Origin: Comamonadaceae bacterium
GTDB lineage: Bacteria > Pseudomonadota > Gammaproteobacteria > Burkholderiales > Burkholderiaceae_C
NCBI GenBank assembly: GCA_947450765.1
Contig: CANFXC010000023.1
Location: 1 to 35,906, forward strand
Direction of reading: 5' to 3'
Length of the DNA: 35,906 nt
Within the stretch, counting starts at the first letter, position 1; each line of letters opens with the position of its first letter. Under the pieces are notes generated by a model, which was given only the letters and a program-made list of their open reading frames with translations, searched no databases and had not been told where the DNA came from. Shown one piece after another: positions 7,531 through 13,735 of this stretch. The translations under genes and the position numbers were made by a program.

Positions 7531-8943
7531 ATGCACATACATATCTTGGGAATCTGCGGCACCTTCATGGGCGGCTTGGCCGCCCTCGCCCGCGAAGCTG
7601 GCCATCAGGTCACCGGCTGCGACACCGGCGTTTACCCGCCCATGAGCGACCAGTTGCGCAGCTTGGGAATTGAGCTGACTGAAGGCTACGACGCCAGCGT
7701 GTTGCAGCAAGCCGGCTTCAAACCCGACATGTTTGTCATCGGCAACGTGGTGTCGCGCGCCCAGTTGCCAGACGGCAGCCCCAAGTTCCCGCTGATGGAG
7801 GCCATCCTCAACCAAGGTCTGCCCTACACCAGCGGCCCGCAGTGGCTGGCCGAACATGTGTTGCAAGGCCGGCATGTGCTGGCCGTGGCCGGCACGCATG
7901 GCAAAACCACCACCACAGCCATGCTCACTTGGATTTTGGAGCAGGCGGGTTTGCAGCCGGGGTTTTTGATCGGCGGCGTACCCCTGAACTTTGGCGTCTC
8001 CGCCCGCCTCGGCCAAGGCCAATGCTTTGTGATTGAGGCCGACGAGTACGACACGGCCTTTTTCGACAAGCGCAGCAAGTTTGTGCATTACCGGCCGCGC
8101 ACGGCCATCCTCAACAACCTAGAGTTTGACCACGCCGACATTTTTGAGAATCTGGCGGCCATCGAACGGCAATTTCATCACTTGGTGCGCACCGTGCCGT
8201 CGCAGGGTCGCGTGGTGGTGAATGCGGCTGAGGCCAGCTTGACGCGCGTGCTCGTGCAGGGCTGCTGGAGTGAGCAAGTACTCTTTGGCGAAAGCCCGTC
8301 GAACCTGGCCGGCTTCACAGCCGTGGGTGAACCGCAAGCCTTTCAAGTGCTGAAAGGCGGCCAGCCTGTGGCCGAAGTGCGCTGGGCGATCAGTGGTGTC
8401 CACAACCAGTTGAATGCGCTGGCCGCCATCGCGGCGGCCGAGCATGTCGGCGTCAGCGCGACCACCGCAGCCCAAGCGCTCAGCAGTTTTGAGAACGTCA
8501 AACGGCGCATGGAGGTACGCGGCGTGCTGAAGCGCCCGGGCGGCGACATCACTGTGTATGACGACTTTGCGCACCACCCCACAGCAATCCACACCACCGT
8601 CGATGGCTTGCGTCGGCAGCTGAATGCACAAGGCCACACGGCAGCGCGCATTTTGGCGATCTTCGAGCCGCGCAGCAACACCATGAAGCTAGGCACCATG
8701 ACCGCCCAGCTGCCGTCGAGCCTAGAGCAAGCCGATCTGGCGTTTTGCCATGCCGGCGGTCTCGATTGGGATGCCAGAGCCGCCCTCGCCCCCATGGGTG
8801 CGCGGGCCCAAGTGGCCGACACACTCGATGCCTTGCTGGCCCAAGTCAAGGCAGTAGCCCTGCCCGGCGACCATTTGCTGTGCATGAGCAACGGCGGCTT
8901 TGGCGGCATTCACGCCAAACTGCTGAACGCGCTGGCGGCCTGA
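7531..8943 (+). CDS. mpl: UDP-MurNAc:L-alanyl-gamma-D-glutamyl-meso-diaminopimelate ligase
   Basis: Mpl joins recycled murein tripeptide to UDP-MurNAc with ATP, returning old wall to the precursor pool. The 470-residue protein opens with MHIHILGICGTFMGG (the nucleotide-binding N-domain) and has the Mur ligase P-loop [11 protein letters not shown] (121-131), EADEYDTAFFDKRSKFVHY (169-187), LNNLEFDHADIF (194-205) and a C-terminal VYDDFAHHPTAI. GTFMGG rather than GSGMSG near the start, and EYDTAFFDKRSKF, separate it from MurC. The frame opens back to 7441, but the family start is the ATG at 7531; an ATG at 7524 is out of frame. Confidence 0.95.
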   Translation: MHIHILGICGTFMGGLAALAREAGHQVTGCDTGVYPPMSDQLRSLGIELTEGYDASVLQQAGFKPDMFVIGNVVSRAQLPDGSPKFPLMEAILNQGLPYTSGPQWLAEHVLQGRHVLAVAGTHGKTTTTAMLTWILEQAGLQPGFLIGGVPLNFGVSARLGQGQCFVIEADEYDTAFFDKRSKFVHYRPRTAILNNLEFDHADIFENLAAIERQFHHLVRTVPSQGRVVVNAAEASLTRVLVQGCWSEQVLFGESPSNLAGFTAVGEPQAFQVLKGGQPVAEVRWAISGVHNQLNALAAIAAAEHVGVSATTAAQALSSFENVKRRMEVRGVLKRPGGDITVYDDFAHHPTAIHTTVDGLRRQLNAQGHTAARILAIFEPRSNTMKLGTMTAQLPSSLEQADLAFCHAGGLDWDARAALAPMGARAQVADTLDALLAQVKAVALPGDHLLCMSNGGFGGIHAKLLNALAA

Positions 8944-8959
8944 AAAGACCGCCAGCTTA

Positions 8960-8988
8960 AAGCGCCAAATTAGCCGCCAGCGGCGCTT
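8960..8988. terminator. Weak hairpin between converging mpl and DAHP synthase genes
   Basis: AAGCGCC (8960-8966) pairs with GGCGCTT (8982-8988) around a GC-rich interior that can form a small inner hairpin. There is no real T-run on either strand, so its role as a bidirectional terminator is only suggested by its position between two stops 57 nt apart. Confidence 0.3.
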
Positions 8989-9000
8989 CGCTGAAAAATT

Positions 9001-10125
9001 TCAGCGGGCGCGTCTAGCCTTCACGGACTGCGACAAGCCTTCCAGCAGCTCCAGCGAATCGCCCCAGCTCAGGCAAGCGTCGGTGATGCTCTTGCCGTAG
9101 GCCAGCGCCTTCGGGTCATCCTTGCCGGGCGTGAACTTCTGCGCACCCGGGTTCAAATGACTTTCGACCATCAGGCCGAAGACCTGACGTGATCCACCCG
9201 CGACTTGGCCAGCGATGTCGCGCGCCACTTCCAGCTGCTTTTCATGCTGCTTGGAGCTGTTGGCGTGACTGCAGTCGACCATCAGCGTGGCGGGCAATTT
9301 GGCGGCTTCGAGGTCCTTGCAGGCAGCGTTGACGCTGGCGGCGTCATAGTTCGGTGCTTTGCCGCCGCGCAAAATCACGTGGCAGTCCGGGTTGCCGTTG
9401 GTTTGCACAATCGCCACTTGGCCATTTTTGTGAACTGACAAAAAGTGGTGGCCACGCGCCGCAGCCTGAATCGCATCGGTGGCGATGCGGATATTGCCGT
9501 CCGTGCCGTTCTTGAAACCGATCGGGGCCGAGATGCCGGACGCCAATTCGCGGTGCACCTGGCTTTCAGTGGTGCGTGCGCCGATCGCGCCCCAGGCGAT
9601 CAAGTCACCAATGTATTGCGGTGAAATCACGTCCAGAAACTCGCTGCCCGCCGGCAAGCCGATGCGGTTGATGTCGATCAGCAGCTGGCGCGCAATGCGC
9701 AGACCTTCGTCGATGCGGTAGCTTTCATCCAAGTACGGGTCATTGATAAGACCCTTCCAGCCGACCGTGGTGCGCGGCTTTTCGAAGTACACGCGCATCA
9801 CGATCTCCAGCGTGTCGGCGTACTTGTGGCGCTGCTCGACCAGCTTGCGGGCGTACTCCAAAGCCGCCATCGGATCATGAATCGAGCAGGGGCCAATGAC
9901 CACCAGCAGCCGGTCGTCGGTGCCGGCCATGATGTTGTGGATGTTGCGCCGTGTCTGGGTGATCAGGCTCTCGACCGGCGTGCCGTCGATCGGGAAGAAG
10001 CGAATTAAATGCTCGGGCGGTGGAAGCACGGTGATGTCCTTGATGCGCTCGTCGTCGGTCTGGCTGGTTTTGTCGACGGGACGCACATAGCGGGGTTCGC
10101 TGGTGGTTTGGACTGACGCATTCAT
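9001..10125 (-). CDS. aroG: 3-deoxy-7-phosphoheptulonate (DAHP) synthase, class I AroFGH type
   Basis: The enzyme condenses phosphoenolpyruvate and erythrose 4-phosphate in the first step of the shikimate pathway. The 374-residue protein aligns by eye with E. coli AroG along its length. Metal-site residues are visible: Cys80 in VIGPCSIHD, His287 in DCSHANSSK, Glu321 in MVESHL and Asp349 in SITDAC. Other marks are GARTTESQVHRELASG, GFKNGTDG and ILRGGKAPNY. It carries about 20 extra N-terminal residues relative to AroG. Which aromatic amino acid inhibits it cannot be decided by eye, so the symbol is by resemblance. A Shine-Dalgarno (AAGGA) lies 8 nt before the ATG. Its 207-bp upstream region contains an apparent attenuator with an aromatic-rich leader peptide. 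Confidence 0.95.
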   Translation of the reverse strand: MNASVQTTSEPRYVRPVDKTSQTDDERIKDITVLPPPEHLIRFFPIDGTPVESLITQTRRNIHNIMAGTDDRLLVVIGPCSIHDPMAALEYARKLVEQRHKYADTLEIVMRVYFEKPRTTVGWKGLINDPYLDESYRIDEGLRIARQLLIDINRIGLPAGSEFLDVISPQYIGDLIAWGAIGARTTESQVHRELASGISAPIGFKNGTDGNIRIATDAIQAAARGHHFLSVHKNGQVAIVQTNGNPDCHVILRGGKAPNYDAASVNAACKDLEAAKLPATLMVDCSHANSSKQHEKQLEVARDIAGQVAGGSRQVFGLMVESHLNPGAQKFTPGKDDPKALAYGKSITDACLSWGDSLELLEGLSQSVKARRAR

Positions 10126-10164
10126 GACGGGCTTCCTTCTGGGTTGACGGGGAAATTCAGGTGC

Positions 10165-10196
10165 AAAAAAAAACCGCCGGGGAGTCCGGCGGTTTT
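10165..10196 (-). terminator. Attenuator terminator upstream of the DAHP synthase gene
   Basis: On the minus strand an 11-bp perfect stem, AAAACCGCCGG (10196-10186) with CCGGCGGTTTT (10180-10170), has an ACTCC loop and runs into a tract of nine T residues (10173-10165). It lies 25 nt past the leader peptide stop and about 40 nt before the DAHP synthase ATG. The 5' arm core ACCGCCGG (10193-10186) is also complementary to CCGGCGGT inside the leader peptide codons 17-19 (10247-10240), so an antiterminator can form instead. The position within a leader, not after a gene, argues for regulation. Confidence 0.9.
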
Positions 10197-10221
10197 GAAG
10201 ATTCAGCTGCGTTTTTTGGGC

Positions 10222-10296
10222 TTACGCAAGGATCTCTCTACCGCCGGAGGCGCTTGAGAACCAAAAATAAGAAAAATAAAATGCGGCTGAATGCAT
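10222..10296 (-). CDS. Aromatic-rich leader peptide of the DAHP synthase attenuator
   Basis: A 24-codon ORF (ATG at 10296, TAA at 10224-10222) reads MHSAA, then FYFSYFWF at codons 6-13, then an ordinary tail ending in REILA. Seven of eight consecutive codons are Phe (four), Tyr (two) or Trp (one). This is the design of amino acid attenuator leaders such as that of E. coli pheA. Codons 4-5 (GCCGC, 10287-10283) can pair with GCGGT in codons 18-19; codons 17-19 (CCGGCGGT) can pair with the terminator 5' arm. Ribosome stalling at the aromatic codons would free the latter to form the antiterminator. No Shine-Dalgarno precedes the ATG. It is too short for a usual ORF caller. Confidence 0.85.
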   Translation of the reverse strand: MHSAAFYFSYFWFSSASGGREILA

Positions 10297-10302
10297 AAGT
10301 TC

Positions 10303-10330
10303 AATGTAGCACAAGTGAGTGACGTGAAAA
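10303..10330 (-). promoter_or_regulatory. Candidate promoter for the attenuator leader and DAHP synthase gene
   Basis: On the minus strand TTTTCA (10330-10325) is followed after 16 nt by TACATT (10308-10303), which has an extended -10 TG (10311-10310, one base before the hexamer). The -10 box ends 6 nt before the leader peptide ATG, so transcription would begin at or next to that ATG. The -35 box almost touches the tldD stop codon. Both boxes match only four of six consensus bases. Confidence 0.45.
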
Positions 10331-10332
10331 AA

Positions 10333-11868
10333 TCAAGCCGTCCCGCCGACCGTCAGGCCGTCGATGCGCAGGGTTGGCTGGCCGACGCCCACGGGCACGC
10401 TCTGACCTTCTTTGCCGCAGGTGCCCACACCGCTGTCGAGCGCCATGTCATTGCCCATCATGGTCACGCGTGTCAGGGCATCAGGGCCATTGCCAACAAT
10501 CGTCGCACCCTTGACGGGGTAGAGAATTTTGCCGTTTTCAACCCAGAACGCTTCGCTGGCTGAGAAGACAAATTTACCGGAAGTGATGTCGACCTGACCG
10601 CCGCCAAAGTTGGTGGCGTACAGCCCCTTCTTGATGCTCGCCACAATCTCTTCGGGCGCCTTGTCGCCGCCCAACATGTAGGTGTTGGTCATGCGCGGCA
10701 TGGGCGTGTGCGCGTAGCTTTCGCGGCGGCCGTTGCCGGTCGGCTTGACCTTCATCAGGCGCGCATTCAGCGAGTCTTGGATGTAGCCCTTCAAGATGCC
10801 GTCTTCGATCAGCACATTGCGCTGGCTGGCATGGCCTTCGTCGTCGACATTGAGAGAGCCGCGGCGGTCGGCCAAAGTGCCGTCGTCCAGCACCGTCACG
10901 CCTTTGGCTGCCACGCGCTCGCCAATGCGGCCAGCGAAAGCGCTCGAACCCTTGCGGTTGAAGTCACCCTCCAAGCCGTGGCCAATTGCTTCGTGCAACA
11001 AAATGCCGGGCCAGCCAGAGCCCAACACCACGGTCATCTGACCAGCAGGCGCAGGGCGGGCTTCGAGATTGGTGAGCGCGGCTTTGACTGCAGCGTCAAC
11101 ATATTCATTGATCTGGTCTTCGCCGAAATACGCCAAGCCAAAGCGACCACCGCCGCCGCCCGAACCCACTTCGCGGCGGCTCACGCCAGCAATTTTTTGC
11201 TCAGCAATCACCGTCACGCTCAAGCGCACCAGAGGCCGAACATCGGCAGCCAATGTGCCATCGGCACGCGCCACCATGATCACGTCGTATTCGCTGGCCA
11301 AACCGGCCATGACTTGCACCACGCGCGGGTCTTTGGCTTTGGCGAGTTTTTCGACACGCTCCAGCAATTTGACTTTAGCCGTGCTGTCGAGCGACGCAAT
11401 CGGGTCAATGTCGCTGTACAGAGAACGGCTACCCGCCACCTTGCGGCTGTTGGTCTTGACCCGACCAGCCTTGGTGGCGGCTGAAATGGTGCGCACGGTG
11501 CGGGCCGCGTCAAGCAGAGAGGCTTCAGAAATATCGTCTGAGTAGGCGAAAGCGGTTTTTTCGCCGCTGACAGCGCGCACGCCAACGCCTTGGTCAATGC
11601 TGAAGGAACCGGTTTTGACGATGCCTTCCTCTAGGCTCCAGCCTTCGCTGCGGGTGTACTGAAAATACAGGTCAGCGTCGTCCACGCCGAAAGAGGTGAT
11701 CTCACCCAAGGCGCGGCGCAAATGCGCTTCGGTCAGCCCAAAGGGTGCCAGCAGTAGCTTTTCAGCAATGGCCAGCCGCTCTGAGGTCGCAGCGGCTTGG
11801 GGCCGGGCGCTGGGCGCAAAAAAGTCTGTTTTGTGAGCCGAGCCGGGAGAAGATTTGAGTGACACCAT
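10333..11868 (-). CDS. tldD: Metalloprotease TldD
   Basis: TldD is the catalytic partner in the TldD/TldE (PmbA) zinc protease, a cytosolic enzyme that degrades unfolded peptides and matures peptides such as microcins and the CcdA antitoxin. The 511-residue protein has DADLYFQ and IDQGVGVRAVSGEKTAFAYSDDI (91-113) in the N-terminal domain and the zinc motif HEAIGHGLEGD (292-302). GTCGKEGQ (Cys484) lies near the C-terminus. It is about 30 residues longer than E. coli TldD, all at the N-terminus (poly-Ala/Pro/Ser), so an internal start is conceivable. TACAAT at 11880-11875 lies 6 nt before the chosen ATG and supports it. The partner tldE/pmbA is not in the window. Confidence 0.93.
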   Translation of the reverse strand: MVSLKSSPGSAHKTDFFAPSARPQAAATSERLAIAEKLLLAPFGLTEAHLRRALGEITSFGVDDADLYFQYTRSEGWSLEEGIVKTGSFSIDQGVGVRAVSGEKTAFAYSDDISEASLLDAARTVRTISAATKAGRVKTNSRKVAGSRSLYSDIDPIASLDSTAKVKLLERVEKLAKAKDPRVVQVMAGLASEYDVIMVARADGTLAADVRPLVRLSVTVIAEQKIAGVSRREVGSGGGGGRFGLAYFGEDQINEYVDAAVKAALTNLEARPAPAGQMTVVLGSGWPGILLHEAIGHGLEGDFNRKGSSAFAGRIGERVAAKGVTVLDDGTLADRRGSLNVDDEGHASQRNVLIEDGILKGYIQDSLNARLMKVKPTGNGRRESYAHTPMPRMTNTYMLGGDKAPEEIVASIKKGLYATNFGGGQVDITSGKFVFSASEAFWVENGKILYPVKGATIVGNGPDALTRVTMMGNDMALDSGVGTCGKEGQSVPVGVGQPTLRIDGLTVGGTA

Positions 11869-11874
11869 AGATTC

Positions 11875-11880
11875 ATTGTA
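11875..11880 (-). promoter_or_regulatory. -10-like box immediately upstream of tldD
   Basis: TACAAT matches the -10 consensus at five of six positions and is followed by 6 nt (GAATCT) and the tldD ATG. No convincing -35 box or Shine-Dalgarno sequence is visible. Similar arrangements precede lpxC, rodA, mpl and the DAHP synthase leader peptide. Confidence 0.4.
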
Positions 11881-11922
11881 GGCAGTCTGCCTCAGCCGCG
11901 CGGCCGGGAGGGGTTCTCCCTT

Positions 11923-13077
11923 TCAGGACTGAATCAGCCGCTTCGACTTGGCAATTGACATCAAAATACCGACCGCCAGTCCCAGCGTGACCATCGCCGT
12001 GCCGCCATAGCTGATGAAGGGCAGAGGCACGCCGACCACCGGCAAAATACCGCTGACCATGCCCATGTTGACGAACGCATAGGTGAAAAAAATCATCGTC
12101 ACCGCGCCGGCCAACAGTCGGGCAAACAGCGTCGGCGCGTCCAGTGCAATGGCCAGCCCGCGCAAGATCAGGAAAATAAAACCGCCGATCAGAAGCAGGT
12201 TGCCCAACAACCCGAACTCTTCAGAAAAGGCGGCAAAAATGAAATCGGTGGTGCGTTCTGGAATGAACTCCAGATGGGTTTGCGTGCCGGCCATGAAACC
12301 TTTGCCGAAAATACCGCCAGAGCCAATGGCGATCATCCCCTGAATGATGTGAAAACCCCGACCCAGCGGGTCTCGCGTCGGGTCCAGCAGCGTGCAAATG
12401 CGTTGCTGCTGATAGTCATGCAGGATCGGCCAACGCATGCCGTCGGCGCAGAGCTGCGGCTCAAACCACACCACCAAGGCAACGGTAATCAAACCCAATA
12501 AGACCGGTGGCACAATCAGCCGCCAGCTCAGGCCCGCAAAGAAAATCACCGCCAAGCCGGCGGCCAGCACCAGCAGCGAGGTGCCTAGATCAGGTTGCTT
12601 CATGATGAGCCCCACCGGCACAACCAAAAGCATTCCCGCTGCCAGAAAATCAAGCGACCGCAACTGGCCTTCTCGCTTTTGAAACCACCAAGCCAGCATC
12701 AGCGGCATGGCGATTTTCAGGATTTCGCTGGGCTGAATGACCACGCCTAGATTGATCCAGCGTTTGGCGCCCTTTTTGGTGATGCCGAACACCGCCACGG
12801 CCACCAACAGGGCCACCCCCAAGATGTAAAGCGGCACAGCAAACGCCATCAGCCGCTGCGGCGGAATCTGCGCAACCACAAACATAATGGCACCGGCAAT
12901 CAGCATGTTTCGGCCATGGTCGACAAAACGGGTACCGTGGTCATAACCCGAGGAGTACATGATGAGCAGCCCCGCACACGCCAACAAAAAAATGGCAAAA
13001 GCCAAGGGCCCATCAAAGCCCTGAAACAGGGGTGCGACACGACGCAACAAAGAGGGTTTTTCAAAAATAACGGCCAT
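11923..13077 (-). CDS. rodA: Rod-shape SEDS peptidoglycan glycosyltransferase RodA (MrdB)
   Basis: RodA polymerises lipid II in the elongasome, paired with PBP2. The 384-residue protein is a polytopic membrane protein with about ten hydrophobic segments and SEDS-family marks: GAKRWINLG (119-127), QPSEILKIAMPL, MKQPDLGTSLL, GKGFMAGTQTHLEFIPERTTDFIFAAFSEE (a large extracytoplasmic loop with the conserved Asp) and PFISYGGT near the end. FIPERTTDFIF and the cluster context separate it from FtsW, which is present at 26391-27635. The usual neighbours mreBCD and mrdA are not adjacent. GATAAT (13089-13084) lies 6 nt before the ATG. The start faces the esterase gene with only 32 bp between. Confidence 0.94.
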   Translation of the reverse strand: MAVIFEKPSLLRRVAPLFQGFDGPLAFAIFLLACAGLLIMYSSGYDHGTRFVDHGRNMLIAGAIMFVVAQIPPQRLMAFAVPLYILGVALLVAVAVFGITKKGAKRWINLGVVIQPSEILKIAMPLMLAWWFQKREGQLRSLDFLAAGMLLVVPVGLIMKQPDLGTSLLVLAAGLAVIFFAGLSWRLIVPPVLLGLITVALVVWFEPQLCADGMRWPILHDYQQQRICTLLDPTRDPLGRGFHIIQGMIAIGSGGIFGKGFMAGTQTHLEFIPERTTDFIFAAFSEEFGLLGNLLLIGGFIFLILRGLAIALDAPTLFARLLAGAVTMIFFTYAFVNMGMVSGILPVVGVPLPFISYGGTAMVTLGLAVGILMSIAKSKRLIQS

Positions 13078-13109
13078 GGGCTAATTATCGGTCAAGCTAA
13101 CATGGCCGA

Positions 13110-13694
13110 ATGCCAACGACCCACCTGCTTTACCTGCACGGTTTTCGCTCTTCACCGCGCTCCATGAAGGCCATGAAAATGGCTGATGCCGTACAGATCC
13201 GCCATCCGCAGGTGCGTTGGTGGTGCCCGCAGTTGCCGTCGTCACCCAAAGAAGCCATGGCGATGCTGATGGCCGGTATGGCCGACTGGCCAACCGAGAA
13301 CATGGCGGTGGTCGGCTCGTCACTGGGCGGCTTTTACGCGACCTGGATCGCCGCGCAAACCGGCTGCCAAGCCGTTTTGCTGAATCCGGCGATCGACCCG
13401 GCACGCGACTTGAGCCGTTACATTGGCGAACAAACCAGCTGGCATGACCCGCTGGAGACTTTTTTCTTCAAACCTGAGTTTGTGCAGGAACTGCGAGACC
13501 TCGATGCCGGCCCCTTGGCGCAGCCCGAGCGCTTGCTGGCCATCATCGCTAAGGGCGACGAAGTGCTGGACTGGCGCGAGATGAGCAGTCGGTACGCGGC
13601 GGCCCGCCTGAAGCTGCTCGAAGGCGGCGACCACGCCCTCAGCGATTTCGACGCCCACCTGGACGATGTTCTGGCCTTTTTAGACTTGGCCTGA
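13110..13694 (+). CDS. YqiA/YcfP-type alpha/beta-hydrolase (small esterase)
   Basis: This 194-residue cytosolic alpha/beta-hydrolase resembles the YqiA esterase family. It opens with HLLYLHGFRSSP (oxyanion region), has the nucleophile elbow GSSLGG with Ser71, an acid candidate Asp150 in AKGDEVLDW, and the catalytic His175 in EGGDHALSDF. The natural substrate is unknown; short acyl esters are hydrolysed by E. coli YqiA. It is divergent from rodA and followed 41 nt later by the RNB nuclease on the same strand, so the two are probably co-transcribed. An upstream ATG at 13102 is out of frame. Confidence 0.87.
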   Translation: MPTTHLLYLHGFRSSPRSMKAMKMADAVQIRHPQVRWWCPQLPSSPKEAMAMLMAGMADWPTENMAVVGSSLGGFYATWIAAQTGCQAVLLNPAIDPARDLSRYIGEQTSWHDPLETFFFKPEFVQELRDLDAGPLAQPERLLAIIAKGDEVLDWREMSSRYAAARLKLLEGGDHALSDFDAHLDDVLAFLDLA

Positions 13695-13735
13695 AACCGC
13701 TGCGCCGGGCCGGAGCCCATGGGACAATTCGGCCC

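Noticed and set aside
10141..10200. Hairpin upstream of the DAHP synthase gene considered as a tldD terminator
   Set aside because: It lies about 140 nt past the tldD stop. Its 5' arm is complementary to codons of the aromatic leader peptide, so attenuation explains it better.
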